Below are positions 1-11,350 of a DNA stretch of 64,000 bases, one piece after another (positions within the stretch are counted from its first letter, which is position 1; each line of letters starts with the position of its first letter). The DNA comes from Ectobius pallidus. Lineage: Eukaryota; Arthropoda; Insecta; Blattodea; Ectobiidae. Under the pieces are notes generated by a model. It did no database searches. It was given only the letters and a program-made list of their open reading frames with translations, and was not told where the DNA came from. Both the position numbers and the translations under genes were made by a program. The stretch covers positions 26,361,023 to 26,425,022 of the forward strand of contig CAXKWD010000007.1 of assembly GCA_964059195.1 (NCBI GenBank), read 5' to 3'.

Positions 1-59
1 GAACTCCCCTCTCCAGATGTTATAACCCCCCCCATATGGTCGTCCTGGTTACGCCTATG
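1..59 (+). mobile_element. Right end of a hAT-type MITE, cut by the window edge
   Basis: The first 59 bases match the right end of the complete copies at 52501-52888 and 58739-59119: a C-rich run, CATATGGTCG, then the terminal inverted repeat ending ACGCCTATG. The rest of the element lies outside the window. Confidence 0.8.
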
Positions 60-108
60 CTACTGCGGGAAGAATGGAAATAAATAGGAGTCTTGAATTT
101 TTATAGCA

Positions 109-1236
109 ATGCGTGTTTGGAAAGGATGTTATTGTTCTGCTATAAATTGCAGTAACAATAAAGGAAGAAATCCTGAATTGCATTTCTTCACTTTCCCAAA
201 AGATCCAGAAAGGTAAGAAGAAAAATACGTAATATTTATTGTATGCCTGCTGGCTTACTCTTGACACATGTTCTGGTGTGGTTATGTTTACATTTACTTT
301 AATGTAATATTTTTATCTTTAATTATGTTGTAATTTCTAACAATAGATACTAATGAAATGAAAATGTCAGCAGTCTATATCACGGTTAAAGATAACAATA
401 TTTAGGATGTCGTATTGTGATCGCTTAAGATAACACAATATTTGCTGCGGTGCAGCTTATTTCCTATGTGCATTGTAATGTATATGTCAGGGCCGGTTTT
501 GTATACAAACATGTGTGCCGTGTTGGCAGTCAAGAATGGCTATGTGAGCTCTAATGCACATGGCCATTTTGCAGCATGTAGCCGATTTTTTTTCTTTGCT
601 TGCACAAACCTGACAATCAAAGATCCACATGCCCGGTTGTAAGGATCAATGCTAAGGAATATCAGTGCACATAACTCAATTTCGTAAAAAAGTGCACATA
701 GCCGATTTTACAGGCGGTACGATATTTATTTTATCGAACACGATGTAGGCGTAAAGATGACGAAAACATAATCTTACATCATAAATTCTCGGATACATGT
801 GCCATTAAGGTGTTTGCGACAGTAAACTAACATGACATCATTATCCAAACCTAGGCAAGCAATAGGCTTACCTAAAATAGGCGTAGAAGCGTATCTAGTC
901 CAAGGTTTTTCCCACCTTTAAAATCAACGTTTAAGTTATAAATTATATTAAAGAGTGACCTTTGAATATAGGTTTGTCACACTGCTCGTCCTCAACTTCA
1001 TTGTTGAGATTGTATTTTGTTTCTGTATCTTACGGCTTCGATCTACCTTCAATTGTTGTAATGATTTCAGGTGTAAAAAATGGGTCATCAATAGTCGGCG
1101 AGAAGACCTACTAACAAAAACTGTAAAATATTTAAATGTAAATTGCCGCCTATGTTTGGAACACTTCGAAAACAGCCAGTTTATGAATTCCAATAAGAAC
1201 TCTTTAATTAAAACTGCTGTACCGACTGTATACTAA
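109..1236 (+). CDS. THAP-domain zinc-finger protein, two exons (109-212 and 1071-1236)
   Basis: This is a spliced gene missed by simple ORF calling because exon 1 is short. Exon 1 (109-212) starts at an ATG and ends AG|GTAAGA; exon 2 (1071-1236) follows TGATTTCAG and ends at TAA. The joined frame gives 89 residues with no internal stop. The product has the full THAP signature (C2CH zinc finger binding DNA): Cys9 and Cys14, FPKDP at 29-33, Trp39, RREDL at 44-48, Cys63-x2-His66-Phe67, and AVPTVY at 84-89, which matches the usual AVPTxF end. THAP domains bind DNA in P-element transposase and in host transcription or chromatin factors. The protein stops exactly where the domain ends, so it is either a stand-alone THAP protein, one isoform of a longer gene, or a relic of a P-like transposase. 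Splice borders and residues are seen directly; cellular role is inference. Confidence 0.85.
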
Positions 1237-1383
1237 AAGCAGTTTTGGAGTATTAGAAATTGAGAAATATTGATAGAAACCTATATTTTTATTTGAATTT
1301 TGTATTGTATCTTATGTAATATTGTATTATTTTTGTAAAATGATGACATTTCTATTCTAATGTAATATTAGGCTACTTTTAAA

Positions 1384-1389
1384 AATAAA
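1384..1389 (+). terminator. Candidate poly(A) signal of the THAP gene
   Basis: AATAAA lies 148 bases after the THAP stop codon in AT-rich sequence. Its position suits a short 3' UTR, but the hexamer is frequent by chance in such DNA. Confidence 0.35.
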
Positions 1390-3112
1390 AATGAGTTATA
1401 ATTGGTTTTCCAAGAATCATCTTGAAGTTATTAAAACTTGTAATAAGAATAGCCCTAGGAACTGCAGTGCAAGTTACAGGTAAGTGGCATTTAAAAATTG
1501 TGCCTGATCTTAACTAAAATATAATACATGCTTCATTGTTTCTTAAATTTAAAATTCAGTTTTGAAAGAAGATTTTTTTCTCTTATTATAACATATTTTG
1601 TTATGTGTTTATGCATTTTCCCAAGTTATTTTATATGGTGAGAATGCAGTTTTACTCAACCGCCGCATGGAGCGCTAGTGTCGCCCAGCTAACAAGTTGT
1701 CATAGGACTTTTAACACACAGTTTCCTTACTGTATTAATACTTATAGCCTACTGTGGTGCTAGGTCTACTTAGACTGGATTTGGGCCCACTTCTAGTCTC
1801 ATTACTATTTTATTTTAAAGTTTCTTAAAGCCTGTAGAATGAACAGAGGATGTAAGAACGCTCGCCAAATTGGCTTGAATTAATACACTTGCACAATGTA
1901 CGGGTAGGGGGGGGGGGGAAGCGGACCGACTAAAATAAGTTGCCGATATGAGCCACTGCACATGTCTAGCGGCATTCACAGAATAGCAGGGAATGTACTG
2001 AAATTTGTTCTAGTGTCGACTGTTGACTTATTTCACGTAGCCTACTTTGGATTGCTTGTGAAAACAAACGTTTCCGTTACATCTCTTACAATTATTTACG
2101 TATCACAAGGCTCTGAAATCAGCTACAAGAGTCGGTCCGCTTTTTTTCCGTATTTGTGCAAATTTATATATTTATTATTAAAGCCTGTTAGGCCTATATT
2201 AAATCAAATAATCGACCATCCCAAAATTACGTAAAAATTAAAAATAAATTGTTGGCTTATGCTATTCTTAACCTATTTAAAATTATAAGGGCACTGGGAA
2301 GAGCTGATGACTATTTTCATATAGACTGTAGGCTACACAAAAAATTATGTATTTTTTCTGCTTGTATGAATCTAGGGTTTGGCCTATCAGATGTCCGTAT
2401 TTAGCAGGCCATGTTCGTACTTTTTTAAAGTTGCTCTGGCATCCGTATTTATTTTTCAAAACCTGCAATATCTCCCTACTTTTCTATAATTCAAGCAATG
2501 ATTTTTAAAAAACTGAAAAGAAGGCATTTGTTTCCAGATTTTACCAAAAGATGTCTAGGCCTATGAGCATCCTATACCAATTTAATTTCTACTGAAATAG
2601 AAATTTCTTTGCATAGTAAAGTTGTGCTCATTTCACTTTTATTAGTGTAGGCCTATTACCGGTATTAATCTTCTTGTAGGAAATTTCGAATTTCGATTCT
2701 GCTGTTCATAGTAGGCCTAATGACTAGAATGTTACGGAATATTAAGTAGGCTACTGTAGCCTATTATGCTGTGAGTTTTGTTTTATGCATTCAGTTTATC
2801 CATTTCAAATCAGCCAATGATGGTCGCTGACAAAATTTATTTATTTTTTATTTTTATCTACGTTTGTACCATAGGCCTACTCAGAGAGTTGAAAACAGGT
2901 ATTCTTTAATTTTTTGGAAATTGAGTTTATTTTTGAGCGGCCACTTTGTATTGGTGTGTCAGCCTATTTTGTATTTTACAGAGGTTTGCTTTAAATCCTG
3001 TAGCTTCTTTGTTTTTTAAAGATATTTAGTTTAAACAAAAACCATGTTAAAGAGCATAAAATGTACAATAGTCCTACTTTCTGTCCAATATGTATATCTG
3101 TATATCTGTATC
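1390..3112. other. AT-rich non-coding stretch
   Basis: No gene is visible. It holds a G-run near 1906-1918, several TAGGCCTA octamers (for example 2189-2196) and AT-rich filler. A splice-donor-like CAG|GTAAGT near 1480 preceded by a pyrimidine tract could mark another exon of the THAP locus, but nothing in the sequence confirms it. Confidence 0.5.
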
Positions 3113-3494
3113 TGGTACCCTATGATCCCCAGGTGGGGCGAAGGGGCCTCCAATGGAGGTTTCATTACCTATACTAATTTTGATATGCTTATTTTCCGAG
3201 AGAGGGTAGAGGGACAGGTGGTAAGCCCATCGCCTCGCAACCCCCCTCTGGAAACTAAGTATTTCTTGGACGTGAAAGGGCCGAGAAATTTTGTCCAGAG
3301 GCTCTAATTTAGGCTTGGAGTTCTTTTACGTGCCGTAAATCTACGACACGGGACCCCCAGCTTAAAGTCCCTCCCGGAGGACTCCGTGCCCAGGATTTTT
3401 ACGTCCAGAAAAATCCATCGACCGCGGCCGGGTTTGATCCCGCGCCCTGCGGATCTAGAGGCGGGCACGCTACCTCTAGACCACCGCAGCCGAC
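3113..3494 (-). repeat. tRNA-derived SINE, body shared with 61006-61275
   Basis: Read on the minus strand it begins with a tRNA-like head (A-box-like GTGGTCTAGAGGTAGCG; B-box-like GGGATCAAACCC) and continues into a body containing a stretch around AGAGCCTCTGGACAAAATTT. The same body is found on the plus strand at 61006-61275 behind a different head. No coding capacity is expected. Confidence 0.7.
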
Positions 3495-4430
3495 TTCCAA
3501 TATGTATAGTCCTACTTAATTGTAAATAAACGAAAGAAATAGGTAAATGTTAACGGTTTTTAAAATAAAAACCTTATCTTTTAAAATTTTAAATTTTTAA
3601 GATAAAACTAAGGCTCATCATTTTTCTCTGAATATAGTGTTTATAGTATACTACTTTCCTAAAAAGTTTCAGACATGAGGGTTACATCCCTTTTTACTTT
3701 CTCGCATATACGTAGTAGGCTATAGAGAAAGTATTGTGATCGTCACAAAAAATCGAAGTCGAGATAACACCGGGAGAGCACGTTTCATGAAGCGTAGAAA
3801 CCGAAAAAAATATTTTTGGAATGACGTCTGTCCGTCTGTCCGTCTGTCCGTGGACATGCACAGCGGATAAACGGTTCATTGTATTTACTTCATTTTTTGA
3901 ATTAAGGACTTTTTCGAAATTTTGTCGAACCGCCCAGAAATTTAGTTTTACAACTGAAATATTAAGGGGACTTTTCATGAAAACTTTAAAAAAAAAATTG
4001 TTTTTTGAAAAAATGGCTCTAACGATTTTAATAAAAAATTAAAATTGGAAACTCTTATCTGTGACTAATAAAATGGCTATATCCGTATTTCTGCAGAAAT
4101 GACTTAAGGGGTACTTTACTCGTATCCATTTTCAATTTTTCTAGATTATATCCATTACAGTAGGCGATACATGAAAACCTATCACAGTAAAGTTGTAGAA
4201 AAATTTAAAATGATCATTTTTTGTTTTACACATTACTTTGTACATTTAATAGATAACAAGATAAAATCGAAATAAGGACAGCTTAAATGCGAATTTCAGA
4301 ACATAATTGTCAATTAAAATATGAATGACATTTTGTTGCCCCTAGTAACAAGAAAACTGGCCTAATGTACTTATTGTTGTGAAATGCAATCAGTTTAGCT
4401 CAGTCGCAATGAACACACTAAAACCAATTA
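3495..4430. other. Non-coding DNA with a GTCTGTCC microsatellite
   Basis: No supported gene. A GTCTGTCC repeat of three units lies at 3826-3850; the small open frames crossing it on both strands look incidental. Confidence 0.5.
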
Positions 4431-4431
4431 C

Positions 4432-4605
4432 AGCGAGGTGGTAGGCCTATGGGCTAACAGGGAAGAGGTCCTGAGTTCAAATCATACCTCGTGGCCGCCC
4501 AAATTGACTTGGGTTTTTCATGGTTCCGTCGTTCGCAAAGGCAAACGCCGGGTTTGTAGGACTTGCTTATTTTCCATAACTCATCGCCGCTATGTCACTG
4601 GTTAT
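4432..4605 (+). repeat. SINE-like repeat with tRNA-type head
   Basis: AGGTGGTAGGCCTATGGG is followed by a B-box-like GAGTTCAAATC, then a tail with GCAAACGCCGG that resembles the tail of the 61-kb SINE. The ends cannot be fixed exactly. Confidence 0.5.
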
Positions 4606-4687
4606 TATAATCGTTTAAACTGAATATCACATAAGAAGACATCACTAAACAATAGAAACATGACGCGAATGAGTTGTTAATATAGAC

Positions 4688-5584
4688 CAGCGTTTCTCAA
4701 CCTATGGTCCGCAGACATAATTAATTAAAAAATATCATAAAGCAAGTGGGAAGTAAAGAAGTAGAACTTTTTCACATAAAATGGACACTAGATGTCAAAG
4801 TTTTTAAAATATTCGAAAATACAGGTCATATTGCAAGTTTCTTTACTTTTGCAGTTTGATATGGGTTTGATATGGGTTTTTTTCATGTGTTTATACTCCT
4901 TTTAGCTTCGAGGTCCCAGGTTCAAATACAGCTGAAATAATAAATAAAAATAAAACTTATTGATAGCCAATCAAACATAATTTGAGCAAACAATGACTGT
5001 ATTTATTACTCTTCAGATAATTTTTGCAACAACAAAAAAGTTTCAAATAAGTTAAATGTTTTAATTCATAGTGTATGCATCTTGGGTAGAATCTTTAAAT
5101 TCGTTGAAGTAGCTTTCCAGAACCTATCTCTGTGAGAAGGGATTTTCATCGCTCGTTTAACTAAAAGCATAATATAGAAACCGACTTAATGTATCTGCTG
5201 ATCTTCGACTAAATTTGACTAATATTGAGCCAAATATCCAGGAACTCTGCAAGAGGCGTCAAGCTCAACCGTCTCATTAAAAGTGAGTAATAACATAATT
5301 CCTAATTATATTATCAAATTGGTAATAGGCTACATATTAAAGTCTGTTCAAAATATAATTTTACTGTCAATAGTTTCATTCCAATTCAATAACTGTGTTT
5401 CCGTCGGATTAAAAAAAAAAAGTAGACTATTTCGGTATAACGACCTATAATTTAATACCCCAAATATTAAGAATATAGGCCTACATATAGCCTACTTTTA
5501 AAAATGGGATGTAAAATTAGGGGTCCGTAAAGTTTTTTTACTCATTTTAGAGGTCCTCGGGTTCAAAAAGGTTAAGAAACGCTG
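4688..5584 (+). mobile_element. hAT element with an 8-bp target-site duplication
   Basis: The terminal inverted repeats are CAGCGTTTCTCAACCT on the left and AGGTTAAGAAACGCTG on the right. It is flanked by a perfect 8-bp direct repeat ATATAGAC (4680-4687 and 5585-5592). The 8-bp duplication and the CAG terminus are hallmarks of hAT transposons. At 897 bp it is internally deleted but keeps a decayed stretch of transposase, so it derives from an autonomous element. Confidence 0.9.
5113..5280 (+). pseudogene. Decayed hAT transposase C-terminus (hATC dimerisation region)
   Basis: Frame reading from 5113 gives a TYLCEKGFSSL motif, then YRNRLNVSADLRLNLTNIEP, and ends QAQPSH-stop at 5278-5280. The order cysteine-rich 'TYLCE.GFS', 'K.RNRL', 'DLRL.L..I.P' and 'HPSH' is that of the C-terminus of ZBED/SCAND3-like hAT transposases, the region used for dimerisation. 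Two in-frame stops lie between the motifs, so this copy is dead. It sits inside the terminal inverted repeats of the hAT element, oriented with it. Assignment to the family rests on remembered motifs. Confidence 0.75.
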
Positions 5585-5694
5585 ATATAGACTAATGTTT
5601 CACGCGAATATACTAAACACGTGGTATGACCTACATGCAGTTAAAGCGTGCAATATAACCTAAGTAGTAGTAGTAGTAGTGGTGGCGAAATTCA

Positions 5695-5805
5695 AATATA
5701 GTCGCCCCTTAAGCTTCCCCATTCGATATTCACATTTGCACGGACTGTGTGATGTATTTTGTTTCTGAGCGAAGCAGAGTGACCAACTGTCCTTGTATAC
5801 TGTTG
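5695..5805 (+). repeat. Dispersed repeat, second copy at 42062-42170
   Basis: GATATTCACATTTGCACGGA and the following text through GTGACCAACTG match 42062-42170 with scattered changes. Nature unknown; it may extend into the GC-richer stretch to 6035. Confidence 0.6.
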
Positions 5806-6176
5806 CATATAGCTAAATAATGCATAACACTAACCACATAGTTAAGTACGCGAAGCGGAGGCGGCAGCCGTAGCGAAGCGCCCTTGCATTTTCGAATAAT
5901 GTACGATACACTGTTTGTAGGTTTCGAAAATGTGGCATATTATATCTCCCGCAAGGTTTGTCAGCCTGCCACCTCTCGTCAAGCGGTAAGACGTCACACC
6001 TCCAACGTCCAGTCACGAGTATCTTCATAATACGAGGAGAGAAGAATTCGCTAGATCGTGGTATAAAAGAAACTTCATCGGTGAGGATAGGTTGGGTGGG
6101 ACCGACTCATCCCAAGGTGCGAATTTTCCCGTAGTAGTAGTAGGCCTACTAATAATATGCAGTTATACTGCCATTG

Positions 6177-6217
<41 letters not shown>
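6177..6217. repeat. (ATT)n microsatellite
   Basis: About thirteen uninterrupted ATT units. Confidence 0.95.
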
Positions 6218-6218
<1 letters not shown>

Positions 6219-6837
6219 TTATTTCACGGTAAAAGCATTGAACATAAAGATCGACCCTGATGCTTTCCGTTCAAGATACTTGTTAGTTTTATGAAAATGT
6301 AATAAGTAAAATTTAATTGTCTCTTTAATTTAATTTTTTCTGTGCTAGCCTTTAACACGTATATGCGAGAAAGTTTGTGCAACGTATTTTTGCACCATTT
6401 ATTTTAATGAGTCTTCAAGTATTGAGATTTTTCTAAAGTCAGGTATTTTCAAACTGAAATATCTCAGAAAGGACACACTATAACATTCCAAAATTTTCAG
6501 AAAACATTGTTTTATTGTGTTGTAAATAGTGGTTGAAATTTCATCACTGAGACTTTATTGGTTTTTTACTTAGAAATTTTTAAACATAGCTAAAATTTCC
6601 GGTTTTTTGCTATAACTTATAGCTCTACTCCAAGCTTCTTTACTACATAGGCCTACCTTTTCACTTGCGAGGAAGTTATTGACAGAAACTACAAGGACAA
6701 TGAATCATGTGTTTCACTGTAATGTCATGCAACATGGCCACTGTTTCCTCACTAGGCAACTCAAGTGAAATTACAGATTGAACAGGTCCACTTTTATTTT
6801 GCAGCCACATTGTGGCCTAGAAATTATAACACTGCAC

Positions 6838-7215
6838 TGGTGTGTCTTGTACTTTTTCCCCTTAGTTTTTCCTCTCCCTTTTTAGGGACGCTAAAACGAC
6901 CCACAAGGATATGGAGGGTCTCCCCGGATGAATGATCAGCCTAATGCCGAGGCCACCTCAGAGGCAACACGAACACATAGGACGAGACACATCATTCAAA
7001 CACACATTCACTCTGAACAAGGCGAGGATGGGATGAAGATTACGGTATAATGACGATATCCGGGGACCACAATGGCCTAAGGATAGCCTACCCGAAATTT
7101 GTCTCACAGATGAGAAAAAACCCGGAAAACCCCCACCTAGGTAACTTGTCTCGATCAGGATTCGAACCCGGGCCTGCTGTGGGAGAGGAGCGAAGGCATC
7201 CCCTGCGACTAGGCC
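6838..7215 (-). repeat. tRNA-derived SINE-like repeat
   Basis: Read on the minus strand it has a B-box-like GGTTCGAATCC (plus strand around 7161-7171) near one end and a long unique body with CCGGGGAGACC. The surrounding frames carry no protein signal. Confidence 0.5.
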
Positions 7216-7384
7216 TATAACATTGCATGGACCAAAAATACTTTCCTTTCTTAATTAGGCCTATTAACATGATCAACTTTTGTTATTAAAGTGAAACACT
7301 TTCATGAATGGTAACTGAGGTGTTATAAGAGACTTGAGGCTTTCTCGGCGTAGATTACTTATTACTTATCATAAGTCTTATGAT

Positions 7385-7932
7385 CAGGGTCCGGATTCTG
7401 ATGGCATGTCATTTTTTTTAATGATGCTGCATAGACATTGCCATAGATAAATCCTAATCATGGTCTCTAGATTATAGAAATGCATTTTTTGTCATTTTAT
7501 GCCATTTTATACTTTTAGGGCATTTATTTCAATTTTACGTCATTATTTTGTCAATTTCGTGTCATTTGCTTCCTTATTTTGTCATTTCCATGCATTTACA
7601 TGGAGTAGGCCTATATTCTTATATTTAAATAAATTACAAGGTTAAAATAATGAAACATTTTTGTACGATCTACTTTAAAAACAATTTTCTTACTTTTCTT
7701 CTCAGATGCTCCCATGTAGAACAAAGAACAAAGCTTTTAGACCTTCAACATCCTTTCTGCATTTACAGTTTTTACAATTATGTATGTGTGTACAATTATA
7801 ATTTTTATAAATAAAATATCAGTTTTAGGTAATTCTTTATAATTATTAAGTCATTTTCTTTAAAATTTAGGATCATCTTATAGGCCTAGGTCGTTTTTCA
7901 AACAATTTTAGGTCATCTAAATCCGGGCCCTG
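7385..7932. mobile_element. hAT-type MITE, 548 bp, perfect 8-bp duplication
   Basis: Ends are CAGGGTCCGGATT and AATCCGGGCCCTG (12 of 13 positions paired). A perfect direct repeat CTTATGAT flanks it at 7377-7384 and 7933-7940. The inside is T-rich with irregular repeats of GTCATTTT and GCATTTA and has no open frame of note. Confidence 0.9.
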
Positions 7933-8189
7933 CTTATGATGGTCTCTCGGGATTCCAGCCGAGTGAAACTGTTTGTGTGGTCCGAGCTTTCGGCTGCTAA
8001 ATATAGTTTATATTTCAATTTAAATGAGCTCAAAACAATTAACTACAATAATAAACGAAATAAATCCAATAATTATTTAATTCGAACGCACCGCCTACGC
8101 TTGTAACAGTCGGCTTTCTCAATCCTTACAAAAACAGTTTTCTGATATTGTTTTTACCAAAAAGTAATAATAGAGGCTCTAGTTATAAC

Positions 8190-9237
8190 TAGGGACCGGA
8201 TTGTTAGGTTTTTAAAAACACTGTTTTAGGTTTTCCGTTAGGTGAAATAGTTTTTTTTAGGTTGTTTGTCCAAAATATCGTTTTTGGGTAGAATAATTGG
8301 TTTAATGAATTTGAATGTGCTACATAGGATTCAATACATAATTAACACGTCTTCTTAAAACACAGTGTGACCACTCAGTGTGAATAACAAGACGGTACTA
8401 AAGGTTAAGGCAAACAAACCCTTTAAAACACATAAATCTATATCCCTGTTCATATAGTGCAGTTACTCATTGGATGGCCAGTCGGCTTCAAAGGTTTCGG
8501 TGTTTCTTTATGTTAATTGATCTGACTAAGTCGGTCTTGGGCTTCCGCTATCCAAAACAAAAGCAACGTTGCAATATTCTCTCATTGTTATCACTGACCT
8601 CAGTTCTTCCTTCGCTTTATTCAATTCACGCGTGTTATTGTTTACTGTAACTTGATCTTGCAACAACGCATTCACTCCACGCGGAGTAGACGAGTAGCTG
8701 TCAAAATCATCACATCATCTTAGATTTTGATTGGCTGGGGTAACTAGCTGATTGGTGCGGAAAAACAAAGAACATGGGTTGAGCTGTCGGCAAACTTTTC
8801 CTCCTAACGAAAGGAAGCCGCCTGGGTATGCAATGAGTAACTGGACTATACACGGCAACAATGGTTGTTCGTACGAATATTTTAAAAGGAATACGCCGGT
8901 ACTCTACACTTCCTCTCTTGATACAGTCCATCCTAGACGACAATGGGTTGAACGAAACGCTGGTGGTATTAATTTCAACCCGACAAAAATTATTGTCTCT
9001 CCGCAAAATATCGATTCCTCAACTGACAAACAAAAAAGACAAAAAAGTAGCCTAAATTAGATATTTTAGGTTTTATATCCCGTTTAGGTATATTTAGATT
9101 TTTATACCCCATTTAGGTATTTTTAGGTGCCACAGAATTAATGTGGGTGAATCCTATGGACATGATTCGAAAAAGTGTATGAGCGCTTTTTGTTTTGGAA
9201 GCAAGGAAAAAAATAAGTACTATGAATCCGGTCCCTA
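8190..9237. mobile_element. hAT-type MITE, 1048 bp, perfect 8-bp duplication
   Basis: Inverted ends TAGGGACCGGATT and AATCCGGTCCCTA, flanked by GTTATAAC at 8182-8189 and 9238-9245. Both ends carry clusters of TTAGGTTTTT or TTTAGGTAT subterminal motifs, of the kind that bind hAT transposase. Small open frames inside (for example 8710-9006 on the minus strand) match no family I know. Confidence 0.9.
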
Positions 9238-9245
9238 GTTATAAC

Positions 9246-10255
9246 TGCTACAACAAAGTGCGGTGATTTTGAACTTCAGAGCTTCAAACAAATGTCCAAG
9301 CGGGAGTGTTGTGGTGTGAGAAAATAGCCATAAAATAACAAGCGCGCGGCACAGCTCTCATAGACTGTGTCAACACGGAGGGTTTCTCAGAAATGGACTC
9401 ACACCAAACAACAACAACAACATACAGCTAGATGCAGCTGCATTTCAGAACACTCTCACATTATTTTCCCATAGGCCTAGTCTGCAAATTACACGAAGTT
9501 AAAACTGCTGGTAAGAAAGGCAATTCTGTAACAAGGATTTCCTGGAAAATGCTTGAGAATCACGCCAAATTCCGACAGAGTAGCCGGCGGCGTGGGAACG
9601 CGAAGGACCCTGATTTAGTTGAACATATTATAAGTTAGTAATCTATTTCCTTTCTTAAGTTATGTTTTCATAACTATAGGAATAATTTATTAGTAAAGGT
9701 ATCTTTAACATTACATAACACTATTTCATGTCTTATAGTAGGCCTACTACGGTTGAGTCCATCGATGTGGCGCAGGGGATACGTTTAGCCGTGGTAGGGA
9801 GAAGTTTCCTAGGTGGCCAGGTTGAAAAAAAATAGTTTGAGCTGTAATTGGGACATCCCAAGCAATTAACTTTAACCCCCAAAATATTTTTGTTATTATT
9901 ACTGTTAGGCCTGTTATTAATTTTTTGCACGACTTAACTAGCCTAATTAGTGGTACTTAGGCCTACGAATGTTGTTGCCGTGGATAGTAAGTTGATATTC
10001 CCACAAGCAATTTTGTTGCTATGTGCGGTAAGTGTTTCCATGCGGTTATGAATTCACTTACGGCACATCATAATACAAGCCTTAAGGACAAGGCCCCCAG
10101 GACAAATATTCGGTTCGCATAACAACAAACACATGCGAATCACTCTCTGAAATAAACATCTATCTTCAAGAATGTAGGCCTATATACATAATATTTTCAG
10201 GTAGTATCACAATTAATATAAATAATCATAGTGCAAAAAATAGCATGCAATACTC
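9246..10255. other. No gene recognised
   Basis: AT-rich DNA with several TAGGCCTA octamers. An open frame at 9432-9638 on the plus strand encodes a basic 68-residue peptide with no recognisable motif and is not supported as a gene. Confidence 0.5.
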
Positions 10256-10358
10256 GTGCCGTAAGCGCATAACGGATCTCGGAAATTGAAAAAAAAACGG
10301 CGCAAGCGCCTCGTTTTTTCAAACTCTTTCCTCGATCCGTATGCATCGCTTACGGCAC
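10256..10358. repeat. Foldback (hairpin) element
   Basis: GTGCCGTAAGCG at 10256-10267 pairs with CGCTTACGGCAC at 10347-10358, and an inner pair TTGAAAAAAAACG / CGTTTTTTCAA surrounds a GCGCAAGCGC centre. The whole folds as one interrupted hairpin. It may be a very short foldback MITE. Confidence 0.7.
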
Positions 10359-11253
10359 TTGTATCGCAATATATTATATTAATCACTCAGCAGTGGTCTG
10401 CAGCCTTCTTTATTTTAAGTAAAGGACCATTTTCTTTTATCTGAAAGACAAGCCCCGTTGATTTATTGATTATTAATAAAACTATAAAAACGTATCACAA
10501 ATATATATCTTACAATATAGGCCTAAGTAGGGATTAGGCCTACTTAAAGTGTATTTTACATTTTGTTTTTCGCTTTGTAATCTTATAAGAGGAAGAGGAA
10601 GTGTTTGTCTGTCTGTGCTCGATGCCCAGAGAAATCTACTTCACGCAGATATCCCAAATTTTAAACATAGATGGACTGAAGGGTGGCCGAATGCACCTCG
10701 AAGTGGAATTTTTAATATTAGCTTTCGTTCGCGAGTTATGAGTGAAAAACTGGCAGAAGACGTGTCACGTGATTTTTGACGCTATCGAAGCATCAGTTTT
10801 CGGTAATAGGCCTACACTTCAGTTGTCAAATAAATTGCAGATGGCTTTGTTTTTTTATTTCATAACTTGGAAAATAAAGAGCATCGCGATTTTTTCAGCA
10901 TATCGCGTGTAATTATCGGTTGCTTCAATATTGTAAGCCCACCCTGGTCGATTCATTTGCTGATTTCAGGGCAAGCAGACATCTGAAATTTTCAACATAG
11001 ATGGAAGAGGGATAATGAATAGGCCCTATAGGCCTAATTGATCGATTTGGACGGAACTCAAAATGCAGGGGTTTTCTGAGCCAGTGAACTCGAATCTGAG
11101 GTCGTTTTTCCCAGACGGCGCTTTCTAATCGCGGAATGCACTCCAAAGCCGGATTTTTAGTTACTTCATTAAGTTATAGTTATTACTCGTTTAGTTTATG
11201 AATGATTCGCTCTTAATTTTTAATTTTTGAGTTAATTAACACAACATGTCTGT
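10359..11253. other. No gene recognised
   Basis: AT-rich with TAGGCCTA octamers. Open frames 10549-10779 (+) and 10925-11146 (-) have no recognisable motif. Confidence 0.5.
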
Positions 11254-11277
11254 GAGAATATTATAGGAGAAAAATTC

Positions 11278-11350
11278 CTCCGACACTGGGACTTGAACCC
11301 AGGACCTTTGGCTATTCGCGCCAATGCTCTACCAACTGAGCTAAGCCGGA
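11278..11350 (-). tRNA. tRNA-like sequence, GAA at the anticodon position; probably a SINE head or pseudogene
   Basis: A full cloverleaf can be drawn: acceptor TCCGGCT/TGTCGGA with one G-T pair and one T-T mismatch, D arm GCTC/GAGC, anticodon stem TTGGC/GCCAA with loop GCGAATA, and T arm CTGGG/CCCAG. The A box (TAGCTCAGTTGG) and B box (GGTTCAAGTCC) are good. GAA would be a Phe anticodon, but position 33 is C instead of the near-invariant U and the rest is not Phe-like, so a functional tRNA is doubtful. Confidence 0.4.

Noticed and set aside
8710..9060. Overlapping open frames of about 100 residues inside the hAT MITE
   Set aside because: Both strands are open over the same DNA and neither shows a transposase or BED motif.
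9432..9638. Basic 68-residue protein
   Set aside because: No family resemblance, no splice or promoter support, and flanked by repeats.
11278..11350. Functional tRNA-Phe gene
   Set aside because: The anticodon triplet is GAA, but C33, the unusual acceptor and the palindromic repeated setting point to a tRNA-derived mobile sequence; kept only at low confidence.
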